DNA from: Pirellulaceae bacterium
GTDB taxonomy: Bacteria > Planctomycetota > Planctomycetia > Pirellulales > Pirellulaceae
Reading direction: 5' to 3'
NCBI GenBank assembly: GCA_029243025.1
Contig: JAQWSU010000045.1
Span: 558,001-622,000, forward strand
DNA: 64,000 nucleotides
The first letter of the stretch is position 1; each line of letters begins with the position of its first letter. This document shows positions 1 through 9,433 of the stretch, piece by piece. The notes below the pieces were generated by a model. That model was not told where the DNA came from and ran no database searches. It worked only from the letters and a program-made list of their open reading frames with translations. The position numbers were made by a program, and so were the translations under genes.

Positions 1-1492
1 GCTCGCCAGAGACTTGCTGCCGCATCTGCTGCTTATTCGCTCGGTAGAGTCGGCTAAGATCGCTAAGCAGCGTCTTCCATTGCTGCTCCAAGGCTTGCTG
101 GTACTGCTGGATAATCGCCAATTCCATCTTGAAACCATCTCGATCTTCCGTCAAAAGCTGACGTTGATTGGTGACAAACTGGATTTGGCTCCGCAGATCA
201 GCCAACGCTTGGTTTAGCTTGTCAAGATCCGTATTTGTCACGCCGATCTCGCGACGCGACGCGTCGATCTGATTCACGTTCGCTCGAAAAAACCGCTCGT
301 AATCACGCAATTGCCGAACGTAGATCGGCTCAACCAATTCGGCGATTCCTTGATTAATGAATTCCTGACCGGTTGAAAAGTCGACGACCACCTCATCGCC
401 CTTGGCAAATCCAACCGACTCAAACTGTCGAAGATCATCGGCGTTGGCTCGACCACTTGGATCAAAAGGCGCATCGGGAATAGACGTCGGTTCGCTGACA
501 TCCACGTCAATATCCGACTTGGATTCCGTGAATTTCACCTTCATCCATTTGCGTTCGGGGGGATCCATATCATTGGCTTGGGTTTGATCGCGAACATACT
601 GATCAAGCACAGCCTGATAACGATCTTGATCCTCCATCATGGGCGGCAGCCACAGCTGTAATTGCTCAGGAGTGAGACCTTGAGTCGCCTCATGCGAATC
701 AATCGGCAAAACTTCGTAGAGCACCCAAGACGAACCCTCTTGGAGCTGTTCGATTTGCGATTTGTCCAACGGCAGATTAGGTTCAAGCTTTACCGTGTTG
801 GGATCCGCCTGGGGATCATTCGTAACCTTAAATTCGCCAAGGTAGAAATCGGGAACTTTGCAAAAGCCTTGCTTGTCGTTTTTAACGAGCGGATCATCAC
901 CATAAAGAAGCTGCTGGAGAGGCTGTGGCAATTGTGCAATCGGAGCTTCTTTGAAAGCAAAAACGATGGAGTTCTGCTGTAGCCCAAGAGGCTTGGTGTT
1001 GCTCGCCGCAGCCGCCTCACCCTCGGCTGGAATCGGCTCTACTGGTTCATCATCGAAGTCATCATACTCGTCAACGCCGGAGCGTGGTTGATAACAAGCC
1101 TCGTCGCCCCAATTCGTAGCATCCAAAGTGATCGAGCCCTGACCAATCCCCGCAACGGCCAAATTTCGCCAGACGCGGCCTCGATCGACAAGCAAGCGAC
1201 GAAGATCACTCTGAATTTGAGGTAGCGACGGATCGTCGGTCTCAAAGATCGAGCCCTTCGTTAATTGAAGCTGTGTTTCTTGAGCTTGCGCCAAATCTTT
1301 CGTCGACCTGACGTACTGAGTTCGCCATCGTTCTTGAGTCTTCAGCGTAGCAGCAGCAAATGCCATAAAGCAGAACGTCGCGATGAACAGCGCGAACATT
1401 AGGACAACATGCCAAATCTGCCATGTCTTTGCACTGAAGACCGCCAAAGCGATGAAGGCTAGGACGAGCACGCCCAAGATTGCCAAGCCCAT
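1..1492 (-). CDS. Membrane-anchored coiled-coil protein, function unknown (3' end off window)
   Basis: An open frame runs from an ATG at 1492 past the left edge, giving about 497 visible residues. Two hydrophobic segments (about residues 2-20 and 26-49) suggest an N-terminal membrane hairpin. Next comes an acidic linker (about 140-165), then a soluble domain. A segment with 'GSSWVLYEV' resembles the beta-rich domains common in planctomycete hypothetical proteins, but I cannot name it. The last 120 visible residues are rich in Q, L, E and R and look like coiled coil. I chose this start because a purine-rich AGGA lies just upstream and the hydrophobic segments follow at once. The role is not recognised; anchoring or scaffolding at the membrane is a guess. 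Confidence 0.75.
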   Translation of the reverse strand, partial: MGLAILGVLVLAFIALAVFSAKTWQIWHVVLMFALFIATFCFMAFAAATLKTQERWRTQYVRSTKDLAQAQETQLQLTKGSIFETDDPSLPQIQSDLRRLLVDRGRVWRNLAVAGIGQGSITLDATNWGDEACYQPRSGVDEYDDFDDEPVEPIPAEGEAAAASNTKPLGLQQNSIVFAFKEAPIAQLPQPLQQLLYGDDPLVKNDKQGFCKVPDFYLGEFKVTNDPQADPNTVKLEPNLPLDKSQIEQLQEGSSWVLYEVLPIDSHEATQGLTPEQLQLWLPPMMEDQDRYQAVLDQYVRDQTQANDMDPPERKWMKVKFTESKSDIDVDVSEPTSIPDAPFDPSGRANADDLRQFESVGFAKGDEVVVDFSTGQEFINQGIAELVEPIYVRQLRDYERFFRANVNQIDASRREIGVTNTDLDKLNQALADLRSQIQFVTNQRQLLTEDRDGFKMELAIIQQYQQALEQQWKTLLSDLSRLYRANKQQMRQQVSGE

Positions 1493-1721
1493 CGAGCTTC
1501 CTGTTCCATGTTAAAGGGTCTGTTACCGACACGCCTTGAATCCCACGATTCAGGAGTTCGACCAAACCCATGATAAATTGGGCAGTCTAGCTAGTCAAGA
1601 TTCTGATAACGAAGGGGGAAGACGTAAATCCTACTGTGGAGGGGATTTAATAGCCTACAGCAGAACCTGAACAATCGGCCAAGAGCGTTAAAATCGACAT
1701 AATCCCTTGAATCTCCGCAAC

Positions 1722-2936
1722 TCAATGCCCGTCGATACCGATTCGACTGCGAGCTTCAGCTGCCCAGGGGCTGTCGGGAGCCAGACGAATAAACTCTCTC
1801 CAATGGTGTTCCGCCTCATTAACTTGCGAATTTTCATCGAAAGAACGGGCCAGATGGTAGTGCACGTCCGGATAGTCTGGATGAGAGCGGAGTGCTCCTT
1901 GAAAAGCTGCAATGGCCAACTCCAATTCGCCGGTTTCTGACAAGACACAGCCAAGATTCGCACGTGCTTCGACGTAGTTCTCGTCAAGCTCAACAGCCGT
2001 TGAATAGCGTTCTCGCGCGGCTGTCACATCTCCGATCAAGTAAAGCAACTCGGCCAAGCGGAAGCAAATTTCCGCGTGCGGGCCACCAGCCACCAGAGCA
2101 GCTCGATACATTTCAATCGCCTCGCGAGTTTGTCCCGCGTCCTCCAGATCGTTGGCCATGCGAATCATGTCGTCGCAGGAAAACTCATTTTCGTCTTGAG
2201 ATAAGACCGATTCCATCGAAAGCACCACGGGCTCTGCAACTTCGTCGAGCAGGGGGCCTTCTAATTCGCTCTCTTGCTCCGAATCAAAATCGAGCCGCAT
2301 CTGGCCGCCGGCCTCGATCAAGCCTTCCCCCTGCCGCAGCAACAATTGCCGCCCCTCGACAATAACGGAGAGCTGAGCCAACGGTCGATCGACATCAGGG
2401 ACCAAACGGGCAAGCTGTTCAAGATTCTTTTCGATAGCAGATGGCGATGCGCCTGCCGCAAGCAGTTCAGCAAGCCGACGAGCTGTCGCCACTTCTTGAA
2501 AGTCAAAGTAGGGTAGCCGATGGACTTCGCGAGCAGGAACGATCAAGCCACGTCGATGCCAGCGTCGCACGGTTGCAACCGGTAAATCGAGTAATTGGGC
2601 CAGCATGGCGGGCGTGTAGAGTCGCCGAACATTTCCCTCTTTCTCGTTCTCGCCAAAGCCGAGTCGGTGCCAAAACTCCGTCTCTGAAATGACCTCCAGA
2701 GTTCCACGCCCCGCAGCGTCGCGCATGGCCTCGCTCAACATCGATTCATCACCAATCGGCAGCTCATCCGCACCGATCACCGCAATGTTGACTTGTTGAT
2801 CAAGTTCATCGACGGGAATCGCACCGTGTTGGCGCAGCAAGCGAGAGGCCTCACGCCGATTAACTCCACCAAGTTTGCCGACGAAGGCAACACGTTTCCC
2901 CGAGAGCTGCGATACGAGATCCGATTCGACCGCCAT
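1722..2936 (-). CDS. BRCT-MerR-type HTH-TPR protein
   Basis: The 404-residue protein has three modules. Residues about 9-93 match a BRCT domain of the DNA-ligase type: 'GKRVAFVGKLGGVNRREA' at the start, a hydrophobic 'NIAVIGADE' core, and an 'ISETEFWHRLG' end. Residues about 105-175 look like a MerR-family winged helix: 'YTPAMLAQLLDLPVATVRRW' followed by a wing. Residues about 255-395 are tetratricopeptide repeats with the usual A/L/Y spacing ('ARANLGCVLSETGELELAIAAF'). BRCT domains bind phosphopeptides or DNA ends, MerR domains bind DNA, and TPRs bind proteins. A DNA-bound scaffold or regulator is therefore likely, but the target is unknown. It is cytoplasmic, with no signal peptide. The domain calls are pattern-based. 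Confidence 0.85.
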   Translation of the reverse strand: MAVESDLVSQLSGKRVAFVGKLGGVNRREASRLLRQHGAIPVDELDQQVNIAVIGADELPIGDESMLSEAMRDAAGRGTLEVISETEFWHRLGFGENEKEGNVRRLYTPAMLAQLLDLPVATVRRWHRRGLIVPAREVHRLPYFDFQEVATARRLAELLAAGASPSAIEKNLEQLARLVPDVDRPLAQLSVIVEGRQLLLRQGEGLIEAGGQMRLDFDSEQESELEGPLLDEVAEPVVLSMESVLSQDENEFSCDDMIRMANDLEDAGQTREAIEMYRAALVAGGPHAEICFRLAELLYLIGDVTAARERYSTAVELDENYVEARANLGCVLSETGELELAIAAFQGALRSHPDYPDVHYHLARSFDENSQVNEAEHHWREFIRLAPDSPWAAEARSRIGIDGH

Positions 2937-3121
2937 ATTCTGCTCACAACCAGCGTTAATTTAAATAAGCACCAACCGATAGCTTGGCGAAGGTGCCAAC
3001 GAGTGTCAATCGGCACCCAACGGCAATTGAGCCATGTCCGGGAGAGCGCAAAGAAAACGACACAATCACTCGATTGTGTCGTTGGGCTTGATCACACCTG
3101 ATTTTTGCGTCACGAGGGCCG

Positions 3122-4432
3122 TCACGGGGAGTTTTTACTGGGAGGATCTGGCTCACTAAATTCTTCGATCTCAATTTCCAAGTCTTTGTCAATTCTTGGG
3201 CGATCTAACTTCTCCTGCCCCGTTGTTGGCGGCTTGGCCTCGGTGCCCTTTTTGGCAATCGACTCTTCAGTGATCACAATTCGTTCGGTGACGGTCGCCC
3301 CCGATGGCCCATCAATGGGCACTCGGGAAACAATCGTCCGAGCGACGGTTTGGGTACTTTGATGCGGAACCCAGCGAGACACGTTTTTGCGAATCTTTTC
3401 AACTCGCTCTTCCTTGACCCACTTACGAACCTTGACGGAATAGTCTTCCTGCCGTAACTCCCGTTCATAACGCATGGTCGTGACAGGAATCTTTCGCACA
3501 ACTTCCTGACGCTCCCAACGAAGCCGTTGCACGGGCACTTTGCGAACCACCTGCTCAACAACAGGTCGTTGAACTGTTTCGGGAACCATCCGTCGCTGTT
3601 CTTCGCGTTCCATCCGAGTGGTCGAAACGGGAATTCTGCGTACTTCAACGGTCGGCTCGTAGCGCGTCACCTCGACTGGAACTTTACGACTTACGGTTTC
3701 CGGCAAGTAGTTTGTCTGCTGAACAGTCTGTGGTACGAGGCTCGACACATAATTTTGCTGAACCTGGTAGGTGCCCCGTTGCTGCTGAGGTACCCAATAC
3801 AATCCGCGACGCTGAACCGTTTCCAATCCGGTAGTTGGATTCACGTAGACGGTACGAGGCCTCCACCTTACACGCGTTCGCGTCGCACCCGGCTGGTAAA
3901 CGTACTGATTCACATAGCCGCCTTGGTTGACCCACTGAGTCGATGAAGTGGTTACAGGTCGAAGTGTCGTGTAGGACTCGTCCCGCATTTGGGTTTCTGT
4001 GACCGGACGCATCACGGTACGTCGTTCCTCACGAGTCGAAGTTTCCGTTACCGGCTTCATGACAACGCGTCGCTCCTCCCGCATCGTCGTTTCGGTAACG
4101 TAATGAGTTTTCTGAATGGTCTCTTCGCGAAATTCTGTTTCGTAGACGGGCTTGAGCACCGTATACCGTTCCTCGCGCGTACTCGTTTCCGAAACGGGCT
4201 TTAAAACCGTGTAGGACCGTTGCCGCATCTGGGTTTCCCAAACGGGTCGGTAAGTGGTCACCGGCCGTTCTTCGATCAGAGTTTCCGTCTCGAGTCGATA
4301 GGTGGTAACTGGACGTTCCTCATAAATCGTTTGTGGAACAAGGCGATAGGTCTCACAGGAGACTTGCGCCGAAAGAGAATGACTCAAGCCCAAAATCAGG
4401 CTGAGTGCCGTAGTGAATGCGACCTTTTTCAT
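3122..4432 (-). CDS. Secreted protein with 16-residue tandem repeats
   Basis: The 436-residue protein has a clear signal peptide (residues 1-22, ending in SLSAQ). Residues about 25-160 are tandem 16-residue repeats with consensus [TSWY]ETxxREERxTVxKPV; at least six copies follow each other directly. A middle part (about 165-230) is rich in Y, Q, V and G. The second half continues with looser V/R/E-rich repeats such as 'VVRKVPVQRLRWERQEVVRK'. The very high Arg/Glu content with alternating valines suggests an extended beta or amyloid-like cell-surface fibre, but this is inference. No catalytic motif is visible. Genes with this kind of repeat occur in planctomycetes as hypothetical proteins. It appears to be transcribed alone, with 374 bp upstream. 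Confidence 0.85.
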   Translation of the reverse strand: MKKVAFTTALSLILGLSHSLSAQVSCETYRLVPQTIYEERPVTTYRLETETLIEERPVTTYRPVWETQMRQRSYTVLKPVSETSTREERYTVLKPVYETEFREETIQKTHYVTETTMREERRVVMKPVTETSTREERRTVMRPVTETQMRDESYTTLRPVTTSSTQWVNQGGYVNQYVYQPGATRTRVRWRPRTVYVNPTTGLETVQRRGLYWVPQQQRGTYQVQQNYVSSLVPQTVQQTNYLPETVSRKVPVEVTRYEPTVEVRRIPVSTTRMEREEQRRMVPETVQRPVVEQVVRKVPVQRLRWERQEVVRKIPVTTMRYERELRQEDYSVKVRKWVKEERVEKIRKNVSRWVPHQSTQTVARTIVSRVPIDGPSGATVTERIVITEESIAKKGTEAKPPTTGQEKLDRPRIDKDLEIEIEEFSEPDPPSKNSP

Positions 4433-4806
4433 TGCGAATATCCGGTCCAGAAAGGAAGACGTACGAATGTGACTCGAGTTAAAGTCAGTTTACTGATTTT
4501 CACTTCGATACCTGACGAGTCGGCGTGTCTCGCTGCGCATCAGTTGGAACAACCTAATAACGAATGTGAATGAAGTTGCTCGTTTCATCAAGCGCTTTTG
4601 CCGGCTCAAGCGGGCCGAACTGTTGCGAAGTGAAACGAACGCAACGGTTTAGCAATCTTAGAATTCTTTCCGCGGCTTGTCGCTAGCAAGAATGCATTTT
4701 GCTCATTTCTGCGACGTAAACCCTGACAGCATAGACAGGTTGCGACACAACTTTAACTGACCGTTACAATCGGCACAAAGCGACGAGAGCTCTCCTGGGG
4801 GCTAAT
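4433..4806. other. Intergenic region, 374 bp
   Basis: This lies between two minus-strand genes. It should hold the promoter of the repeat protein and the 3' end of the HEAT-protein transcript. I see no convincing terminator hairpin, RNA gene or ORF. Confidence 0.5.
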
Positions 4807-5943
4807 TCAAGCAGCCTCGCCCACCGGCCAGTCGGCGCACCGGGACCGCTTCATCGCTCGGGCGCAACAAACGTTTTGCTTCGCATTTCGTCGCAGTGTG
4901 GCCACGTTACGAGCCTTCAAAGCTTGCAGGGTTACTTTTGCATCCACGCCAATGGCACCTTGCGGATCCTTGTCGACGAGCTGCTGCACGGCAACTTGAA
5001 GTGCCGATAGATCAGCGGTCGAGTTGACGTCGTTCAGTTGCATGATCGCTCGCAAGCCGTTTCGAACAATCGAAAACGATGTCGCAGGATCAAGCGGTTG
5101 GCCGTCAACGCCCGTCAAATCGGCTGGCCGCAACATGGCAATCAATTGATCGACACCACGGGCATCTCCATTGCGGGCTAAGCCAGTGGCCGCATTAAAT
5201 CGAACAGCCCACTCCGGATCAGAGGTCATCTTAGCCAACGTGTCTTGGCATTGTTCGCCACCAATCACTCCCAAAGCGTAGGCAGCCCGTTGGCGCAGTT
5301 CCGCGTTGGCCTGCTTCTCCAAACCGGTTTCATCAAATTCTCTCGCAGCCGCATCGATGGTTTTTATCAACTTGGGATTTCCGCGCATCAATTTTTTTCC
5401 ATCGGGAACCCCATCCGCGAGTGTTGCCAGAGCCTCGAGCGCTGCTAGGCGCACTTCGAGTTCCTTGGGATCGCGTTGCGTCGATGCGGCGGTGATAAGC
5501 GCCGGCATGCCATTGTCGACTTCGAAAACGCCCAACGCTCGACAAAGGTAGACGCGCAACTGAATCTGCTCGTCGCTCATGGCACCCACTTCCATCTGCT
5601 TGTCGAGAACCTCAGCAAGCCGATCTGCCATGAGTTGATTTTGACGCAACTCAGACTGATTCGGATCACAGAGGTAATTCGCAATCGTCAATGCTTTTTG
5701 CCAGCTTCCCGGATTCAGTCTTTCGAGATCATCCACCAAATCTTCCGGCCGAGTTCCCAAATGGGCCAACCAATTGAACATCAAACAAACCATGACGATG
5801 ATGATAACGATCACCATGGGCACGATGAACAGTTGCATCAAAAAACCGGCGGTCGGCGGGCTGACCGGCGGCAGTTGGTCATCAGCGTCAACAGTACCGG
5901 CTGGCCCGGGATCGCCAGAATCTGGGGTTTCATTTTCCGACAT
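4807..5943 (-). CDS. Membrane-anchored HEAT-repeat protein
   Basis: The 378-residue protein has a short acidic, proline-rich N-terminus and one strong transmembrane helix (about residues 34-60, with runs of I, V and M). About 270 residues of HEAT-like alpha-helical repeats follow, for example 'ELRQRAAYALGVIGGEQCQD' and 'WAVRFNAATGLARNGDARGV'. HEAT repeats usually bind proteins, and no enzymatic motif is seen. Whether the repeats face the cytoplasm or the periplasm is not clear from sequence. The extreme C-terminus (NVCCARAMKRSRCADW) is basic and cysteine-rich, unlike the rest. It is divergent from the lipoate-ligase-like gene. Confidence 0.8.
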   Translation of the reverse strand: MSENETPDSGDPGPAGTVDADDQLPPVSPPTAGFLMQLFIVPMVIVIIIVMVCLMFNWLAHLGTRPEDLVDDLERLNPGSWQKALTIANYLCDPNQSELRQNQLMADRLAEVLDKQMEVGAMSDEQIQLRVYLCRALGVFEVDNGMPALITAASTQRDPKELEVRLAALEALATLADGVPDGKKLMRGNPKLIKTIDAAAREFDETGLEKQANAELRQRAAYALGVIGGEQCQDTLAKMTSDPEWAVRFNAATGLARNGDARGVDQLIAMLRPADLTGVDGQPLDPATSFSIVRNGLRAIMQLNDVNSTADLSALQVAVQQLVDKDPQGAIGVDAKVTLQALKARNVATLRRNAKQNVCCARAMKRSRCADWPVGEAA

Positions 5944-6129
5944 GACGATCCTCTTCTGATAATTCGGACGGGCAGAGGGGCGGGTAAGCAGAAGGCCGCA
6001 ATCAAACCAGTATTGGACCGGCCAGAGAAATGGTCAAGCCACCGCCAGAAGCCCCGCGCGGGCCTCCTTCCACCTTAACTCGAGCTGGGCATGGTACCCA
6101 AGCGGTCTAATTCCTCATAAAAAGGTGCC

Positions 6130-6849
6130 ATGAAAGTACTCGATCTCACCATGCCAACTGTGGCCGAAAATCTCGCGTTGGACGAGGCGTTGCTTGATCG
6201 GGCTGTCGCTCGAGGCTCCCAAGCCGAGGTTTTTCGCCTCTGGGAGTCCAACCAGCCGGCGGCCATCATTGGTCGCGCGTCGCGGGTGGAAGAGGAGGTG
6301 AATCGTGACTATTGCCAAGCAAATCAGGTGGCCATCCAGCGGCGCTGCAGCGGTGGGGCTTCCGTCATGATTGGCCCTGGCTGTCTGATGTACGCGGTAG
6401 TGCTCAGTACAGTGGCCCGCCCGCAGCTGTCAGTCGTCGACCAAATTCATCAATACGTGCTTGGTCACCTGCGAACTGCGTTAGCTCAAGCATCAATCAA
6501 AGTTGACGTCTCGGGAACCAGCGACCTGACCGTGGGCGAGAAAAAATGCTCTGGAAACAGCCTTCGATGTAAACGGGAAGCCGTCCTCTACCATGGCACG
6601 TTGCTCTACGGCGCATCCATTCCTGCGATTAGCATGTGCCTGAAGATGCCGCCCCGGCAGCCTGCCTACCGAGAACAAAGGTCACATCGCCATTTCCTGA
6701 CGAATCTGAGCGTCGAAAGGGACTACTTGTCTCAGGCATTGAAAAAAGCATGGGCCTGCGATGGCCCACTATTGGATTGGCCTGCAGAGGAAACTCGCCG
6801 GCTGGCGGAAACCAAGTATTCCACCGATCAGTGGAATCTGCAGCGCTGA
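6130..6849 (+). CDS. Lipoate-protein ligase A family protein
   Basis: The 239-residue protein belongs to the BPL/LplA/LipB catalytic family, which attaches lipoate, octanoate or biotin to carrier lysines. Visible family features are an 'ENLALDEALL' N-terminus, the substrate-loop motif RRCSGGAS (71-78), the invariant lysine in 'EKKCSG' (K139), and 'YHGTLLY' (155-161). The length fits the catalytic domain alone, without the LplA C-terminal accessory domain. It could therefore be a ligase or a LipM/LipL-type octanoyl transferase, and the sequence does not decide which. The start has AAAGG about 7 bases upstream. It is followed by tmk after 76 bp on the same strand. Confidence 0.85.
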   Translation: MKVLDLTMPTVAENLALDEALLDRAVARGSQAEVFRLWESNQPAAIIGRASRVEEEVNRDYCQANQVAIQRRCSGGASVMIGPGCLMYAVVLSTVARPQLSVVDQIHQYVLGHLRTALAQASIKVDVSGTSDLTVGEKKCSGNSLRCKREAVLYHGTLLYGASIPAISMCLKMPPRQPAYREQRSHRHFLTNLSVERDYLSQALKKAWACDGPLLDWPAEETRRLAETKYSTDQWNLQR

Positions 6850-6925
6850 CCGTGCTGCTCCTAGCTGCAACGTCAACAGATTCGTACAATAGGGCCGCCA
6901 AGCCTTCTTCGGAGAATTCTTCAGC

Positions 6926-7552
6926 ATGTCCAGGCCATTCTATTGTTTCGACGGGGTCGATGGAGCCGGCAAGACGACTCAAATCCAATTGTTTCACGAT
7001 TGGCTGCTCGAACTCGGCCATGACGTCGTGCTCTGCCGTGACCCGGGTACAACGGCTTTGGGAGAAGAGATCCGGAAGCTGTTGCTATCGCATTCCGACA
7101 CACGCATCGACATGCGGGCTGAAATGTTTCTTTACATGTCGGCCCGAGCCCAACTCGTGGAAGAAATCATCCGACCCGCATTGAATGCTGGCAAAACGGT
7201 GATCGCCGATCGTTACTTGCTCGCAAATGTGGTTTACCAAGGCCACGCCGGAGGAATGGATCCAAAACAGATCTGGCAGGTCGGTGACGTTGCAACCGAT
7301 ACGATCCTGCCAGCCATTACCTACGTGCTTGACCTGCCGCCACAGGTGGCTGCCGGAAGACGGGTGGGGGAACCTGATCGCGTTGAAGGTCGTGGTGAGC
7401 CCTTCTTGACTCGAGTCCGCAATGGTTTTCTGGCCGAAGCTCAAGACCGATCCGACATTGTGATCATTGATGCCGCCGCATCACCGCAAGAAGTCCAAGC
7501 CCGCATCCGGTCAGCTGCCGGCCAGCCCATTAAGGCAGGAGATACACCGTGA
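6926..7552 (+). CDS. tmk: Thymidylate kinase
   Basis: This 208-residue P-loop kinase phosphorylates dTMP to dTDP with ATP in pyrimidine nucleotide synthesis. The Walker A motif FDGVDGAGKTTQ is near residues 6-17, the DR(Y/F) motif follows in 'VIADRYLLANVVYQGHAGG', and a lid-like segment is near 'RVEGRGEPFLTRVRNGF'. Length is normal for the family. GGAG lies 12-15 bases before the ATG. The stop codon overlaps the GTG start of holB (GTGA), so the two are probably translationally coupled; the tmk-holB pair is a common bacterial arrangement. Confidence 0.95.
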   Translation: MSRPFYCFDGVDGAGKTTQIQLFHDWLLELGHDVVLCRDPGTTALGEEIRKLLLSHSDTRIDMRAEMFLYMSARAQLVEEIIRPALNAGKTVIADRYLLANVVYQGHAGGMDPKQIWQVGDVATDTILPAITYVLDLPPQVAAGRRVGEPDRVEGRGEPFLTRVRNGFLAEAQDRSDIVIIDAAASPQEVQARIRSAAGQPIKAGDTP

Positions 7553-8592
7553 GCTGGTGCGGAGTCGAAGGTCATGATGAAGTTGTGGATCGCTTTCGTA
7601 CGAGTCTGTTCCGAGGTCGACTGGCAAGTACTTTTTTGTTCGTAGGTCGATCGGGCATCGGCAAACGATTATTTGCCCGTCGGCTGGCCCAGGCGTTGCT
7701 TTGCGAACAGAGTGAAGAAGCAAAATTCCAACCATGCCTCGCATGCAATTCTTGCGTTCAAATTGAAGCCGAATCCCACCCGGACGTGGAAGTGGTTGGA
7801 AAACCGTCCGATAAATCCTTTATCCCAATCAAGACCTTTATTGGAGATCGCGAACATCGCAATCAGGAAGGACTCTGTCATCGGATCTCCTTAAAACCGT
7901 CACAGGGGAACCGGCGGATTGCCATCATCGACGACGCCGACCACCTCAACCACGAAGGCGCAAATTGCTTGCTCAAGACGTTGGAAGAACCTCCCCCCAA
8001 TGCGGTGCTGATTCTGATCGGTACCAGTGAACAAACTCAACTGCCAACGATTCGTTCGCGCTGCCAAACCATTCGCTTCCGACCCCTGGAACATTCGTTC
8101 ATCCAACAGTACTTGGTTAACCAAAACCTAGCCACAGATGCGAACCAAGCCGCCGAACTTTCTTACCTGAGTGAGGGAAGCCTCGATCAAGCAATTGAAT
8201 TCTCCGATCAAGCTTTAAGCGACTTTCGTGAAGAACTCTGGACAACCATCGGTCAGGACAGCGACATCGATTCGGTTTCTCTCGCAAAAGTGGTGAGCTC
8301 CTTTGTCGATGGGGCAGGCAAAGAGGCACCCAAGAGGCGCCAGCGATTGAGACACGTGATTCGGCTCTTCCTAATGGTCTTTCGCCACCAACTATTCCAA
8401 ACCGTTGACGCTCCACCCCCATCGCAGGGACGGTTGGAACAAGTGGCGAGCCCGCTTTCTGACTCCCTGACTGAATCCGTCCAAAACCGCATCGACCGCT
8501 GTCTGCTGGCCCTCGGCGAAGTGGATGCCAATGCAAATCTAGCGACGCTAATTGAATGTTGGATCGACGAACTTTATGCGTCCCCAGCTTAG
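7549..8592 (+). CDS. holB: DNA polymerase III delta prime subunit
   Basis: The 347-residue AAA+ protein is a clamp-loader subunit. It shows a P-loop (VGRSGIGKRLFARRLAQALL, near residue 30), a four-cysteine zinc motif (C, then CLACNSC), a Walker B region 'IIDDADHLNHEGANCLLKTL' followed by EEPPP, and the sensor-1/SRC motif 'RSRCQTIRF'. The C-terminal collar is divergent, as usual for delta prime. The GTG start overlaps the tmk stop by three bases, which decides the start. It is convergent with the YjbQ-family gene, only 9 bp away. A full tau/gamma subunit would be longer, and the tmk context supports delta prime. Confidence 0.9.
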   Translation: MSWCGVEGHDEVVDRFRTSLFRGRLASTFLFVGRSGIGKRLFARRLAQALLCEQSEEAKFQPCLACNSCVQIEAESHPDVEVVGKPSDKSFIPIKTFIGDREHRNQEGLCHRISLKPSQGNRRIAIIDDADHLNHEGANCLLKTLEEPPPNAVLILIGTSEQTQLPTIRSRCQTIRFRPLEHSFIQQYLVNQNLATDANQAAELSYLSEGSLDQAIEFSDQALSDFREELWTTIGQDSDIDSVSLAKVVSSFVDGAGKEAPKRRQRLRHVIRLFLMVFRHQLFQTVDAPPPSQGRLEQVASPLSDSLTESVQNRIDRCLLALGEVDANANLATLIECWIDELYASPA

Positions 8593-8601
8593 ACGGCGCG
8601 C

Positions 8602-9039
8602 TCAGGCTGCCGAAGGCTCCGCAGCACCAAAAGCGGTCACCACAATCTTACGGGGTCCACCTCGATCACGATGCTCACAGAGGTAAATGCCCTGCCACGT
8701 GCCCAAATTGAGCCCACCGCCTGAGATGGGTAAACACAGTGAGTTTCCCAGCAAAGAGCTCTTAACATGAGCTGGCATGTCATCGGGGCCCTCCATCGTG
8801 TGCACATATGGAAAATTTTCGGGCGCGATCTTTGAGATCGCCATCTCCAGGTCGACCCGTACGTCAGGATCAGCGTTCTCATTGATCGTTAACGAAGCGG
8901 ACGTATGCTTGATAAAAACGTGAAGCAAGCCAGTCTGGATTCGTTGTAAATCGGGTAGCGCGGCGCAGACGGGCCCTGTAATCAAGTGAAAGCCACGAGA
9001 AAAAGGAGGTAACGTGACGTTGGCTTGCGACCAGATCAT
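8602..9039 (-). CDS. yjbQ: YjbQ/UPF0047 family protein (secondary thiamine-phosphate synthase type)
   Basis: The 145-residue protein matches the UPF0047/YjbQ family throughout. It has 'HVFIKHTSASLTINENADPD', the H-rich 'YVHTMEGPDDMPAHVKSSLL', 'LPISGGGLNLGTWQGIYLCE' and a C-terminal 'HRDRGGPRKIVVTAFG'. E. coli YjbQ has weak thiamine-phosphate synthase activity, but the main role of the family is unresolved. The conserved histidines and glutamate suggest metal binding. It appears monocistronic. Confidence 0.92.
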   Translation of the reverse strand: MIWSQANVTLPPFSRGFHLITGPVCAALPDLQRIQTGLLHVFIKHTSASLTINENADPDVRVDLEMAISKIAPENFPYVHTMEGPDDMPAHVKSSLLGNSLCLPISGGGLNLGTWQGIYLCEHRDRGGPRKIVVTAFGAAEPSAA

Positions 9040-9433
9040 TCAACAGTACTCCAACAGCCAAAAACAATCTGAGAGAGGGACATTACAGTCAAACCGCGTG
9101 GCCCATCCCAAGTGTCCAGTGCAGTCGACCTAGGTTACCGAGGTTCAGGAATCCTATCGATTGGACTGACGAAACTTCTAAGTTTGCAAAACTTAGGCGA
9201 TTATCTTACTAAAACGTTGACTTTTGAAGTGGCGAGGGAATAATCACGTGCTTTCCCGCTCGACCTGCTTGGCCTTCGTCGGCGAGCACCCACCGCGAGT
9301 GATAGGGTCTGATAAGTTGTAACGCTGCATCTAGCTTAGGGTTCGGCCACATCTTCCTTCAGCTAGTGAAAGCGATCTATTTTTTTCGTGTTTTCGGTTC
9401 AGATGAATTGAGTGGAGGTTAAAAGAAGCACAA
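9040..9433. other. Intergenic region between divergent genes, 394 bp
   Basis: Promoters for both the yjbQ-type gene and the small protein gene should lie here. The only clear structure is a perfect 8-bp inverted repeat at 9178-9196. No ORF or RNA gene is recognised. Confidence 0.5.
9178..9196. repeat. Perfect inverted repeat CTAAGTTT-GCA-AAACTTAG
   Basis: An 8-bp perfect dyad with a 3-base centre, in the gap between divergent genes. It could be an operator or a small hairpin. No T-run follows it on either side, so a terminator is less likely. Confidence 0.5.
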
